A stretch of DNA of 64,000 nucleotides from Denitrificimonas caeni. GTDB taxonomy: Bacteria; Pseudomonadota; Gammaproteobacteria; Pseudomonadales; Pseudomonadaceae. The position numbers were made by a program, and so were the translations under genes. The notes under the pieces are model-generated. The model was not told the DNA's origin. It ran no database searches and saw nothing but the letters and a program-made list of their open reading frames with translations. This document shows, piece after piece, positions 8,029 through 17,667 of this stretch. How positions within the stretch are numbered: position 1 is the stretch's first letter; each line of letters begins with the position of its first letter. The stretch is taken from the NCBI RefSeq assembly GCF_905120345.1, contig NZ_CAJHOA010000007.1, forward strand, positions 124,001 through 188,000, read 5' to 3'.

Positions 8029-9877
8029 AATCAATCTCCCGCGCTAACTGACTGCGTTTATATTGCGGCAAAAACTGTACATGCACACGTGTACCCGGCT
8101 GCAAAACACCAATATGTATCTTTCCAGACAGACTGTGTGCACGCTCGGTTAGAATGTTCAGCCCGTAGTGACCGGTAGGGCTGCTCGTAGTATTGATACC
8201 GATACCATCATCATCAATGCAAATATGAATGAGTCCTGTGGCATCTTGGTGCAACGACAACGTGCATTGACTGGCATGGGCATGTTTAACCACATTGCTT
8301 AATGCTTCTCGAATAATCTGTAAACAATGAATTTCTTCATTTGGCGTTAATGGGCAATGTTCTAAAGCGTAGCTAAGCTTTATCTCTACACCTGAATGCC
8401 CACCAAACTCTTGCACTGTCGCTTGTACCGCTGCAGACAAGCCGGGCGTGTCGAGTTTTATCCGGAACGTCACCAGTAATTCGCGTAACTGCCGGTAAGC
8501 CGTACTTAAACCTGTTTGGATTTCCGTCAAAGTCAGATTGATGTCTTCCTTAGAAAAATCAGCAGCCATTTGCTTTTTGAGTCGAACCAATTGAATTTTC
8601 TGATAAGACAACGCTTGCGCGAGCGAGTCATGCAGTTCCCTAGCAATCACCGCACGCTCTTCCATTAAGGCCATCCGTGCTTGATTTTGCCCCATTTGCT
8701 TTAGACTCAAAGAGGCCGAAAACAGTTCTGCAAGGGCATTCATCAACAACGTTTGCCATTCCTGCATTTGCATATCAACCGGCACTTCCACACGCAAATC
8801 ACCTAAGCTCTCGCGCTCCGTACAGAGCGCAAAACTGACCACGCGAGCACCGCTGGGAATAACGCCTTTATTGATAAACACTGGACATTGCGCGCAATTG
8901 GGTAGTGTGCAATAAGAAGGAACGTGCTGTTGTTTAGAAGTAAATGCACTGTGTGCTTCATGCTTAGGATTGTCTAAGGAAGAGGTCAAGCATAATGACA
9001 CCGCTCCCAGACCTAAAGTCTGTTCAATCGGCTCAAGTAAATCTGCCAAAACAGGCAAAGGATCAGCGCTGGTTTTATACAAGCTGCGAGCGCTGTTAAA
9101 CAATAACGCTAAAGAGCGGTTACTGCGCTGTAACTGCGCAGTTTTTTCATCCACCTTGTTCTCAAGGTTCTCATACAAATCAGATAGCTCACTGCTCATT
9201 TGATTGAGTGTTTCAGCCAACACCCCCAACTCATTTTGCGCAATAAACTTAACTCGACCTTCAAAGGAGCCTCGACCAATATTTTTAGCCAGCTCAACCA
9301 ACCCTTGTAGCGGCATCAATAACGAGTTGTGCACGCCTAAAATCACGATAAAACCAATCAACACCGTGACAAATAAGGCACTGACCTGCAGCGCTCGAAT
9401 AACAGATAACTTACGTTCTGTCTCAGCCTGTAAGGCACCGACAAAGCCATCTAAAAGATCAACAAAGATTGGCACTTCTAAGCGGAATGCACGCTTTTGT
9501 GGAGGTACTTGCTGTAATAAAGGCAGCATCAATTGACGCCATTGGCGCTCAGCCTGAGCATATTTTTGAAAGCGTATCGCTTGCGTATTTTTGCCAATCG
9601 CAGCCCTTAACGAATGAGTTTCTAAGGTGTCTTCGAACTCAGTAATATACTCAGATAAATCCTGTCCCCCAGCCTCACTGGTTAATAACGCCAAACGGTA
9701 AGCTTGCATACGCAAACTACCGGCTTTATTCAACGCTTCCGCATCGCCACGAATTGAGTCCGACAAGCCCATGCCAGCTAACATGCTGAGCAACATCACT
9801 GCGACAATTAAGGTAAACGCCAATAATGTGCGCACCGCCAGTGAGTGATGTAAACGGACAAGAGGAAACTCAGTCAT
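8021..9877 (-). CDS. narX: Nitrate/nitrite sensor histidine kinase NarX
   Basis: A 618-aa inner-membrane sensor. Transmembrane segment 1 is near residues 17-38. The periplasmic P-box that binds nitrate follows directly (LNKAGSLRMQAYRLAL). TM2 (VSALFVTVLIGFIVILGV) leads to a HAMP domain, then a GAF-like central region with a cysteine cluster (CTLPNCAQCPVF) typical of NarX. The HisKA_3 phospho-acceptor is His416 in ARELHDSLAQAL. The ATPase domain shows EALSNVVKHAHA (N box) and DDDGIGI (G1). It is divergent from narK and overlaps narL. The start is taken at ATG 9877; an in-frame TTG lies directly upstream of it. Confidence 0.93.
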   Translation of the reverse strand: MTEFPLVRLHHSLAVRTLLAFTLIVAVMLLSMLAGMGLSDSIRGDAEALNKAGSLRMQAYRLALLTSEAGGQDLSEYITEFEDTLETHSLRAAIGKNTQAIRFQKYAQAERQWRQLMLPLLQQVPPQKRAFRLEVPIFVDLLDGFVGALQAETERKLSVIRALQVSALFVTVLIGFIVILGVHNSLLMPLQGLVELAKNIGRGSFEGRVKFIAQNELGVLAETLNQMSSELSDLYENLENKVDEKTAQLQRSNRSLALLFNSARSLYKTSADPLPVLADLLEPIEQTLGLGAVSLCLTSSLDNPKHEAHSAFTSKQQHVPSYCTLPNCAQCPVFINKGVIPSGARVVSFALCTERESLGDLRVEVPVDMQMQEWQTLLMNALAELFSASLSLKQMGQNQARMALMEERAVIARELHDSLAQALSYQKIQLVRLKKQMAADFSKEDINLTLTEIQTGLSTAYRQLRELLVTFRIKLDTPGLSAAVQATVQEFGGHSGVEIKLSYALEHCPLTPNEEIHCLQIIREALSNVVKHAHASQCTLSLHQDATGLIHICIDDDGIGINTTSSPTGHYGLNILTERAHSLSGKIHIGVLQPGTRVHVQFLPQYKRSQLAREIDFE

Positions 9878-10207
9878 CAATGTAAATCGTCCTATGAATC
9901 TGCCGAACGGGCAGTGTCTATACGAATTATTGAGCAGTAGGCGACCTCAGACTAGCCTCATACCTCTTTATATCCAAGTGTTGCTATTTTCTAAAATAAC
10001 ATCGTATTTAAAACACAAACCACTGATATTAAAGAAATTAATAAAGATTTATCGAGTATCTAAAAGTAGGTATATAGCTCATATAGGGCACATCTTGCCC
10101 AGCACAATACTGACCTAAATCAATTGAATTAGAGCAGCGTTCTCCTAGAGTTCAGCCCAGAACAGAGTTGTCCTTTTTGCAACACGTGTGTCTGGGAGCA
10201 TCATATC
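9878..10207. promoter_or_regulatory. Divergent promoter region between narX and narK
   Basis: This AT-rich 330-base stretch has no gene. It should carry the promoters of narXL (leftward) and of the narK-narGHJI operon (rightward). The clearest site is an ANR/FNR-type box at 10110-10123. One TACCTCT near 9961 fits the loose NarL heptamer TACYNMT, but a single heptamer is weak evidence. Confidence 0.6.
10110..10123 (+). promoter_or_regulatory. ANR/FNR-type box upstream of narK
   Basis: The site CTGAC-CTAA-ATCAA matches the FNR/ANR consensus TTGAT-N4-ATCAA with two mismatches, both in the left half. A class II site centred 41.5 bases upstream of transcription would put +1 near 10158, where a weak -10 (TAGAGT, about 10145) is visible. 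It fits oxygen-controlled expression of the nitrate reductase operon. Confidence 0.6.
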
Positions 10208-11812
10208 ATGAGCAACAATATCGAAAAGTGGGACGTGGAAGACCCCGAGTTCTGGGAGTCGACTGGTAAAAAAATCGCCAACCGCAACCTTTGGTTATCG
10301 ATTCCAAACTTACTGCTTGGCTTCGCTATCTGGCTGATGTGGGGAATTATTACCGTTCAGATGCTCAACTTAGGCTTTCCTTTTACCCCAGTTGAGTTGT
10401 TCACTTTAACTGCTATTTCTGGTTTGGCAGGTGCAACTTTTCGTATTCCCGCCTCATTTATGATCCGCATTGCCGGCGGACGTAACACCATTGTGCTCAC
10501 CACTATTTTGTTGATGATCCCAGCCTTTGGCACTGGGATGGCCTTACAAGACACCAACACACCGTTATGGGTGTTTCAGCTGTTGGCACTGCTCTCGGGG
10601 ATTGGTGGCGGTAAATTTGCCTGCTCAATGAGCAACATCAGCGGTTTTTTCCCGAAAAGCCAGCAGGGCTTAGCATTGGGCTTAAACGCTGGTTTAGGTA
10701 ACTTCGGTGTGACCACCATGCAAATCGTCATTCCTTTAGTAATGACCATGGGGATCTTTGGTGCGTTGGGTGGTGGCTCGATGGAGCTGATGAAGGACAG
10801 CGGCACGCTGATTGGTCGTATCCCTGCAGGCTCCGACACTTGGATTCAAAATGCTGGTTGGATTTGGTTGGTGTTCCTGATTCCGTTGATTGGCGTGAGC
10901 TGGTTCGGCATGAACAACTTACTGCCCATTACGCCAGAGCCCGGCTCAGTGCTCGGTGCGTTCAGTAAGGTGTTCGGTTTATACGGCATTAGCTTTATCA
11001 CTTCAGTGATTGGTCTTTATCTCTACTTACCCAAGCCAATGGGTTTGGGCGTATTGAATATGTGGTTGGCCATGCCGCTGATCATGTTGAGCACGCTAGG
11101 CTTGCTACGCCTGATTCCCGGCAGTATCAAACCCAATATTAAACGTCAGTTTGCGATCTTTACGGATAAACACACCTGGTCCATGAGTGTGCTTTACATT
11201 CTGACCTTTGGCTCGTTTATCGGCTTCTCAATGGCCTTGCCCTTATCGATCACGGTGATCTTTGGCTACATGAACGAAGTGGCCGCTGACGGCACCATCA
11301 GCCGCGTGGTCAATCCCAATGCACCGAGCGCTCTAACTTATGCTTGGATTGGACCTTTCCTTGGCGCGCTGACCCGTCCGATTGGCGGCTGGATTTCAGA
11401 CAAAGTTGGTGGCTCTTTAGTTACGCAAATTATCACTCTGATCATGGTTGTCGCCTCTGTTGCCTTGGGTTACATCCTGCAACTGGCCTACAGCTCAGTA
11501 CAGCCTGAAAGCTTTTTTTTCGCCTTTATTAGCTTGTTCTTAATTCTCTTTGCCGCCTCTGGCATTGGTAACGGTTCAACTTTCCGCACCATTGGGGTGA
11601 TTTATAACCGCGAACAAGCCGGACCGGTTTTAGGCTGGACTTCAGCGATTGCCGCCTACGGCTCCTTTGTGGCACCGGTCGTCATCGGTGAACAAATTAA
11701 AGCGGGCACACCAGAAGTTGCGATGTATGGCTTTGCGGTGTTTTACGCGCTGTGTTTAGTCCTCAACTGGTGGTTCTACCTACGTAAAGATGCCTACGTG
11801 AAGAATCCTTAA
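10208..11812 (+). CDS. narK: NarK-type nitrate/nitrite transporter (E. coli NarK-like)
   Basis: A 534-aa major facilitator protein of the nitrate/nitrite porter family with about twelve transmembrane helices. The family nitrate signature in helix 5 reads LNAGLGNFGVTTMQ and the second copy in helix 11 is SAIAAYGSFVAP. The segments GGGKFACSMSNISGFFPK and FGSFIGFSMALPLS closely resemble E. coli NarK, so this is likely the nitrate/nitrite antiporter-type member, which expels nitrite while taking in nitrate. At 534 aa it is longer than E. coli NarK (463), with extra residues in the middle loops. It is the first gene after the ANR box and heads the nar operon. Confidence 0.9.
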   Translation: MSNNIEKWDVEDPEFWESTGKKIANRNLWLSIPNLLLGFAIWLMWGIITVQMLNLGFPFTPVELFTLTAISGLAGATFRIPASFMIRIAGGRNTIVLTTILLMIPAFGTGMALQDTNTPLWVFQLLALLSGIGGGKFACSMSNISGFFPKSQQGLALGLNAGLGNFGVTTMQIVIPLVMTMGIFGALGGGSMELMKDSGTLIGRIPAGSDTWIQNAGWIWLVFLIPLIGVSWFGMNNLLPITPEPGSVLGAFSKVFGLYGISFITSVIGLYLYLPKPMGLGVLNMWLAMPLIMLSTLGLLRLIPGSIKPNIKRQFAIFTDKHTWSMSVLYILTFGSFIGFSMALPLSITVIFGYMNEVAADGTISRVVNPNAPSALTYAWIGPFLGALTRPIGGWISDKVGGSLVTQIITLIMVVASVALGYILQLAYSSVQPESFFFAFISLFLILFAASGIGNGSTFRTIGVIYNREQAGPVLGWTSAIAAYGSFVAPVVIGEQIKAGTPEVAMYGFAVFYALCLVLNWWFYLRKDAYVKNP

Positions 11813-11845
11813 ACAGCGTGCTTATGTGAATATTGGGAGTTTCTG

Positions 11846-12304
11846 ATGAACATCATGATTGCTTACGACAATTCAACAAACGCTAAACATGCTTTGGAAA
11901 AAACCTTGCAGATGTTTGCTGCGCTAAAACCAAAAATCACCTTGGTGGGCGTGGTTGAAGATGTATTGGGATCCAGTGGCGTCAATGAAGATCGCTATCT
12001 GGAGTACAAATATGATTTTTCCGAAGGCGTCCGTGAAGCCGCACAAACCTTAAACGAGCTGGGTATCAGCACGGAAGTCATGATTGCTGAAGGTGATCCG
12101 CGAAAAATGATTTTGCAGGCCGTAAAGAACAAGCAGCCTGACCTGTTAGTCCTTGCTCGACACAGTGAAAAAGCCGACAGCAACATCATTGGTAAAACTT
12201 TGGATGCGTGGGTTGAGGAATTTAACTTCATGACCTTTGGCGATGTCAGTTCGTTCCTGACGCGACGCGCACCCTGCCCAGTATTGATTCAATCATGTCA
12301 ATAA
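11846..12304 (+). CDS. Universal stress protein (UspA family)
   Basis: A 152-aa cytoplasmic protein of the UspA fold: MNIMIAYDNSTNAKHAL at the N terminus, VMIAEGDPRKMIL in the centre, LLVLARHSEK, and a C-terminal RRAPCPVLIQ. The usual ATP-binding G-2x-G-9x-G(S/T) loop is degraded (HSEKADSNIIGKT), so nucleotide binding is doubtful. It sits between the two nitrate transporter genes, 33 bases after the first and 27 bases before the second, so it is surely co-transcribed with them under anaerobic nitrate conditions. It may tune transport or aid anaerobic survival; this is inference. Confidence 0.88.
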   Translation: MNIMIAYDNSTNAKHALEKTLQMFAALKPKITLVGVVEDVLGSSGVNEDRYLEYKYDFSEGVREAAQTLNELGISTEVMIAEGDPRKMILQAVKNKQPDLLVLARHSEKADSNIIGKTLDAWVEEFNFMTFGDVSSFLTRRAPCPVLIQSCQ

Positions 12305-12331
12305 ACACGCAATGGATGACGGAGCGTTAAC

Positions 12332-13819
12332 ATGAAAGTGTCTGATTTATTCCACTACAAAAGACCAGAGATCAAAGCCCTGCATTTGACGTGGATTGCG
12401 TTTTATATCTGCTTCTTTGTTTGGTTCAATATGGCGCCACTGGCGACCAGCATGCTGAAAAGCGTGGGTTGGTTGAGCAGTGATGATTTGCGTCTGTTTG
12501 CTATTGCCAACGTGGCGCTGACCATTCCGGCGCGCATCCTCGTCGGCATGGGCTTGGATAAATGGGGTCCACGCCGCGTCTTCTCCATACTGATGGTCAG
12601 CATGGCAATTCCAGCGATCACCTTTGCCTTTGGTGAAACACGGACACAACTGCTGGTCTCGCGCTTGGTACTCAGCTCAATTGGCGCCAGCTTTGTGGTG
12701 GGCATTCATATGACCGCCATGTGGTTTAAGCCACGTGATATTGGCTTTGCCGAAGGTTTTTACGCGGGCTGGGGTAACTTTGGTTCTGCCGCCGCAGCCA
12801 TGACTCTACCCATGATTGCTTTGAACGTCTTCGGTGGTGATGATGGCTGGCGCTACGCCATTGCGTCAACCGCAATTCTGATGGCCATGTATGGTGTCTA
12901 TTACTGGTTTGCAATCACCGATGGTCCCGTCGGCTCAGTGCATCATAAGCCGCGTAAAGTTAGCGCGATGGAAGTCAGTACATGGGCCGATATGATCAAA
13001 CTGATCCTTTGGACCATCCCGATGGTCGGTATTTTATCAGTACTGGTCTGGCGCATTGAAAAAATGGGCTACCTCGACGCGCAATGGGCGTGGGTCTGCC
13101 ATGCGGTGATTGCCTTCATCGTCATCTACCAAATTATCCAGATATTCAAGGTCAATTTACCCATTTTGCGTAAAGGTGTGCCTGAGGATGACAAGTATCA
13201 CTTCAACTCAGTCGCTGCTCTGAACTCCACCTACTTTGCCAACTTTGGCGCAGAGCTGGCGGTGGTATCAATGCTGCCGATGTTCTTTGAAATGACCTGG
13301 GGGCTAACACCTACCACCGCGGGCATGATCGCCGCCTCGTTTGCCTTTGTAAACTTAATTGCCCGCCCCATTGGTGGGCTGGTGTCTGACCGCTTTGGTA
13401 ACCGCCGTTTCGTGATGCTGGCGTACATGATTGGTATCGCTATCGGCTTTGCCTTAATGGGCTTAATGGGTGGCACTTGGCCGTTATTCGTGGCCGTCGC
13501 AGTCACCATTTTATGCTCAGTATTTGTACAAGGCGCAGAAGGCGCAACGTTCGGCATTATTCCTTCCATCAAGCGCCGTATCACTGGACAAATCTCAGGT
13601 ATGGCAGGCGCCTACGGTAACGTCGGAGCTGTGTTCTATCTGACCCTGTACACCTTTGTAACACCCTCACAATTCTTCTTCATTATCGCTGCCGGCGCAC
13701 TACTGAGCTTTATCGTCTGCTTTTTCTGGCTGAAAGAGCCCGAGGGCGCCTTTGCCGAAGAATACATTGTTTCATCAGTAGATCTTGCGCTCGCAGCTGA
13801 CCAGCAGGCAGGTAAGTAA
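12332..13819 (+). CDS. narK: Second nitrate/nitrite transporter (NarK1-type)
   Basis: A 495-aa NNP-family major facilitator transporter, distinct from the upstream NarK. Nitrate signatures are FYAGWGNFGSAAAAM and GMAGAYGNVGAVF. The sugar-porter-like loop after helix 2 is GLDKWGPRR and its second-half copy is LVSDRFGNRR. The sequence resembles the NarK1 group, which is thought to be a nitrate/proton symporter, while the first gene resembles the antiporter group; paired forms of this kind occur in Pseudomonas and Paracoccus. The ribosome site is GGAGCG, and narG follows 82 bases downstream. Which exact transport mode applies cannot be read from sequence. Confidence 0.9.
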   Translation: MKVSDLFHYKRPEIKALHLTWIAFYICFFVWFNMAPLATSMLKSVGWLSSDDLRLFAIANVALTIPARILVGMGLDKWGPRRVFSILMVSMAIPAITFAFGETRTQLLVSRLVLSSIGASFVVGIHMTAMWFKPRDIGFAEGFYAGWGNFGSAAAAMTLPMIALNVFGGDDGWRYAIASTAILMAMYGVYYWFAITDGPVGSVHHKPRKVSAMEVSTWADMIKLILWTIPMVGILSVLVWRIEKMGYLDAQWAWVCHAVIAFIVIYQIIQIFKVNLPILRKGVPEDDKYHFNSVAALNSTYFANFGAELAVVSMLPMFFEMTWGLTPTTAGMIAASFAFVNLIARPIGGLVSDRFGNRRFVMLAYMIGIAIGFALMGLMGGTWPLFVAVAVTILCSVFVQGAEGATFGIIPSIKRRITGQISGMAGAYGNVGAVFYLTLYTFVTPSQFFFIIAAGALLSFIVCFFWLKEPEGAFAEEYIVSSVDLALAADQQAGK

Positions 13820-13901
13820 TGACGCTCTTTTTCTACAGACATATGCGTGCAATCAGCTGCCAAGCTTCACTGCACAGCAGCTTTTCAAGAGGATAAAAAC
13901 T

Positions 13902-16900
13902 ATGAGTCGCATCTTAGACCAACTGCATTTTTTAAAAAGAAAACAAGGTGAATTTGCTGACGGCCATGGCGAAACCCGGAAAGAATCCCGTGAATGGGAA
14001 GACGGTTATCGCGCGCGCTGGCAGTATGACAAGATCGTTCGTTCCACGCATGGGGTGAACTGCACGGGTTCATGCTCATGGAAGATCTATGTCAAAAATG
14101 GGCTCATCACTTGGGAAACCCAACAGACTGACTATCCGCGTACCCGCCCTGACCTACCTAACCATGAGCCTCGCGGCTGTCCACGTGGTGCTAGTTATAG
14201 TTGGTACATCTACAGTGCGAACCGGGTCAAATACCCGAAAGTGCGTAAATCCTTACTGAAGCTGTGGCGCGACGCGCGTAAATCTTTAGCACCTGTCGAT
14301 GCGTGGCAGAGCATTGTTGAAGACCCCGTCAAAGCCAAATCGTACAAAAGCAAACGTGGTTTAGGTGGTTTTATTCGTTCCAACTGGGATGAAGTCAATG
14401 AAATCATCGCGGCGGCTAACGTGTACACCACCAAGGCTTACGGTCCTGACCGCGTGGTAGGTTTCTCACCGATTCCGGCAATGTCGATGATCAGCTACGC
14501 AGCGGGTTCACGTTACCTATCCCTGATGGGTGGTGTGTGCTTAAGTTTCTATGACTGGTACTGTGACTTGCCACCGGCCTCACCGATGGTGTGGGGTGAG
14601 CAAACTGACGTGCCTGAGTCGGCTGACTGGTACAACTCCAACTACATTATTGCTTGGGGCTCTAACGTGCCACAAACACGTACCCCAGATGCACACTTCT
14701 TTACCGAAGTGCGTTACAAAGGCACGAAAACAGTTGCAATTACGCCTGACTACGCTGAAGTCGCTAAGCTGACTGACTTATGGCTCAACCCAAAACAAGG
14801 TACTGATGCCGCCTTAGCACAAGCATTTTGTCATGTGATTTTCAAAGAGTTTCACCTTGAAAAACCCAGTGCGTACTTTACCGATTATGTCCGTCGCTAC
14901 TCTGACTTCCCGATGCTGGTGATGCTCGAAGACTTCGAAACAGGCTTTAAGCCCACCCGCTTCTTACGTGCGTCTGATTTGGCTGGCAATCTTGGTCAAG
15001 AAAACAATCCTGAGTGGAAAACCATTGCGCTGGATAGCCTTTCTAATCAACTCGTCTCACCACTAGGTTCGATCGGTTACCGTTGGAATGAGAAGGGCAA
15101 ATGGAACATTGAAGCCCGTGAAGGCACCGATGGTAAAGATGTTGAACTACAGTTGTCCTTGATCGATGAAGGCAATGCGGTAGAAGTTGCATTCCCTTAC
15201 TTTGGCGGCGATTTACACGATCACTTCCAGCACGTTGAAGGCGAAGGCGTACAATTCCGCCGGGTTCCTAGCCGTGAGATCACTTTAGCTGATGGCACTA
15301 CAGCGCGTGTTGCTACGGTCTTTGATATCAGCGCCGCCGGTTTAGCAGTTGATCGTGGCTTGGGTGGCGGCAACGTAGCCAGCAGCTACGATCAAGCGGA
15401 TATTCCAGGCACTCCAGCTTGGCAAGAAGCGATTACCGGCGTGAGCCGTGAGAAAGTGATTCAAGTCGCCCGTGAGTTTGCTGACAACGCCGATAAAACC
15501 AAAGGTAAATCCATGATTATCGTGGGTGCCGGTATGAACCACTGGTACCACATGGACATGAACTACCGTGGTCTGATCAATATGCTGATCATGTGTGGTT
15601 GTGTCGGTAAAAGTGGTGGGGGTTGGGCACACTACGTTGGCCAAGAAAAGCTGCGCCCACAAACCGGCTGGTTGCCTGTAGCCTTTGGTTTGGATTGGAG
15701 CCGTCCACCACGTCATATGAACGGTACCAGCTTCTTCTACAACCACAGCTCGCAATGGCGCCATGAAACCATGGACATGCACGAGATTCTTTCGCCCATG
15801 GCGGATCGATCTAAGTTCCCTAAACATGCCTTAGATTACAACATCCAAGCCGAGCGTGGCGGTTGGTTACCGAGTGCTCCACAGCTCAATCGCAACCCGC
15901 TAGACGTGTGCCGTGAAGCCAAAGCGGCCGGTATGGATCCAAAAGACTACGTGGTTAAATCCCTCGAAGATGGCTCATTGCGTTTTGCTTGTGAGCAACC
16001 GGATAATCCAGATAACTTCCCGCGCAACATGTTTATTTGGCGCTCGAACCTACTTGGCTCATCCGGTAAAGGGCATGAATACATGCTCAAATACTTGCTG
16101 GGCACCCCTAAACACGGGGTGATGAACGAAGACACTGGCAGCATTGACTACAAGCCCACTGAAGTGGAGTGGGCTGAAGAAGCAGCGATTGGCAAGGTTG
16201 ACTTGGTGACCACGCTAGACTTCCGCATGTCCTCGACTTGCGTGTACTCCGATATCGTTTTACCAACGGCAACTTGGTACGAAAAAGACGATATGAATAC
16301 CTCGGATATGCACCCATTCATTCACCCGCTATCAGCGGCGATTGATCCCGCCTGGGAATCCAGAACTGACTGGGATATTTTCAAAGGCATCGCAAAGAAA
16401 TTCTCTGAGCTGACAGAAGGTCATCTCGGCGTTGAAAACGATATCGTCACCATTCCAACACAGCACGACAGTCCAGGTGAGTTGGCGCAGCCCTACGGCG
16501 GTACCGACTGGAAAACCTCTGGCGAGCCATTAGTACCGGGTAAAAATGCCCCCAACATGGTCGTGGTTGAGCGCGATTTCCCCAACACTTACAAAAAGTT
16601 CACCTCTCTGGGCCCATTACTCAACACCCAAGGTAACGGCGGTAAAGGTATCAGCTGGAACACCGATGCCGAGGTCGAGTTCTTAGGCCAACTCAATCAT
16701 CAAGTGCTGGAGGAAGGCATCAGTAAAGGTCGTCCACAGATTGATTCAGCGATTGATGCCTGTGAAGTGGTGCTCTCACTGGCGCCGGAAACCAACGGTC
16801 ATGTAGCGGTAAAAGCTTGGGCGGCACTCTCAGAGTTCACCGGTCGTGATCACTCGCACTTAGCCGTCGGTAAGGAACACGAGTCGATTCGCTTTAAAGA

Positions 16901-17657
16901 CATTCAAGCGCAACCACGCAAAATCATCTCCAGTCCAACTTGGTCGGGCCTTGAAGATGAGCATGTCAGTTATAACGCCTGTTACACCAACGTGCACGAG
17001 ATGATCCCATGGCGCACCATCACTGGTCGTCAGCAGTTCTATCAAGATCACCCGTGGATGCAGGCCTTTGGCGAACAACTGATGAGCTACCGTCCACCGA
17101 TTAACACTCGCACCATTGATCAGGTGAAAGGTAAGCGCGTCAACGGTAACACCGAGATCGTCTTGAACTGGATTACTCCGCACCAGAAATGGGGCATTCA
17201 CAGTACCTATTCCGACAACCTACTGATGCTGACTTTAAGCCGCGGCGGCCCAATTATTTGGCTGTCAGAAACAGATGCACGCAAAGCCGGTATCGAAGAT
17301 AACGATTGGGTCGAATGCTTTAACGCCAACGGCGCCCTCACCGCGCGTGCAGTGGTTAGCCAACGGGTTAAAGAAGGCATGGTGATGATGTACCACGCCC
17401 AGGAACGTATCGTGAACGTCCCCGGTTCTGAAACCACCAAGACGCGCGGTGGCCACCACAACTCGGTCACTCGTGTGGTGCTAAAACCCACTCACATGAT
17501 TGGTTCTTACGCGCAACAATCCTACGGCTTCAACTACTACGGCACTGTAGGTTGTAACCGTGATGAATTTGTTGTGGTACGGAAAATGAGCAAAGTCGAT
17601 TGGCTCGATGGCTCAGATACCGATGCTCTTCCACAGCCATTACCACAAGATCTTTAA
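13902..17657 (+). CDS. narG: Respiratory nitrate reductase alpha subunit NarG
   Basis: The 1251-aa catalytic subunit reduces nitrate to nitrite on the cytoplasmic face of the membrane, using Mo-bisMGD. The N terminus carries the FS0 [4Fe-4S] ligands His50, Cys54 and Cys58 in THGVNCTGSCSW, with a fourth cysteine in RGCPRGASYSWY. The molybdenum-coordinating aspartate is in YCDLPPASPMVWGEQ near residue 223. Length matches E. coli NarG (about 1247). I start at ATG 13902 (AAGAGG upstream, MSRILDQLHFLKRKQGEF), because the in-frame extension to 13785 would overlap the end of the second transporter. The molybdenum import and MoaA genes nearby serve this enzyme. Confidence 0.97.
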   Translation: MSRILDQLHFLKRKQGEFADGHGETRKESREWEDGYRARWQYDKIVRSTHGVNCTGSCSWKIYVKNGLITWETQQTDYPRTRPDLPNHEPRGCPRGASYSWYIYSANRVKYPKVRKSLLKLWRDARKSLAPVDAWQSIVEDPVKAKSYKSKRGLGGFIRSNWDEVNEIIAAANVYTTKAYGPDRVVGFSPIPAMSMISYAAGSRYLSLMGGVCLSFYDWYCDLPPASPMVWGEQTDVPESADWYNSNYIIAWGSNVPQTRTPDAHFFTEVRYKGTKTVAITPDYAEVAKLTDLWLNPKQGTDAALAQAFCHVIFKEFHLEKPSAYFTDYVRRYSDFPMLVMLEDFETGFKPTRFLRASDLAGNLGQENNPEWKTIALDSLSNQLVSPLGSIGYRWNEKGKWNIEAREGTDGKDVELQLSLIDEGNAVEVAFPYFGGDLHDHFQHVEGEGVQFRRVPSREITLADGTTARVATVFDISAAGLAVDRGLGGGNVASSYDQADIPGTPAWQEAITGVSREKVIQVAREFADNADKTKGKSMIIVGAGMNHWYHMDMNYRGLINMLIMCGCVGKSGGGWAHYVGQEKLRPQTGWLPVAFGLDWSRPPRHMNGTSFFYNHSSQWRHETMDMHEILSPMADRSKFPKHALDYNIQAERGGWLPSAPQLNRNPLDVCREAKAAGMDPKDYVVKSLEDGSLRFACEQPDNPDNFPRNMFIWRSNLLGSSGKGHEYMLKYLLGTPKHGVMNEDTGSIDYKPTEVEWAEEAAIGKVDLVTTLDFRMSSTCVYSDIVLPTATWYEKDDMNTSDMHPFIHPLSAAIDPAWESRTDWDIFKGIAKKFSELTEGHLGVENDIVTIPTQHDSPGELAQPYGGTDWKTSGEPLVPGKNAPNMVVVERDFPNTYKKFTSLGPLLNTQGNGGKGISWNTDAEVEFLGQLNHQVLEEGISKGRPQIDSAIDACEVVLSLAPETNGHVAVKAWAALSEFTGRDHSHLAVGKEHESIRFKDIQAQPRKIISSPTWSGLEDEHVSYNACYTNVHEMIPWRTITGRQQFYQDHPWMQAFGEQLMSYRPPINTRTIDQVKGKRVNGNTEIVLNWITPHQKWGIHSTYSDNLLMLTLSRGGPIIWLSETDARKAGIEDNDWVECFNANGALTARAVVSQRVKEGMVMMYHAQERIVNVPGSETTKTRGGHHNSVTRVVLKPTHMIGSYAQQSYGFNYYGTVGCNRDEFVVVRKMSKVDWLDGSDTDALPQPLPQDL

Positions 17658-17667
17658 GGAGAACGCC

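Noticed and set aside
9961-9967. NarL heptamer TACCTCT upstream of narK
   Set aside because: It fits TACYNMT, but such a short degenerate site is expected by chance and no second heptamer in a fixed arrangement was found.
10066-10092. TATATAG with a nearby ATCGAG as a third ModE box in the narK promoter
   Set aside because: The half-sites do not keep the 6-base spacing and several core positions mismatch; it is only AT-rich sequence.
14176-14187. CCACGTGG core in narG as a third parS site
   Set aside because: The flanks do not match TGTTCCACGTGGAACA. Other CACGTG hits (8086, 10181, 12729, 26803, 48672, 49007) fail in the same way.
15342-15827. 161-aa reading frame on the minus strand inside narG
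   Set aside because: It is antisense to a certain gene, lacks a ribosome site and has a histidine/threonine-rich composition typical of a shadow frame.
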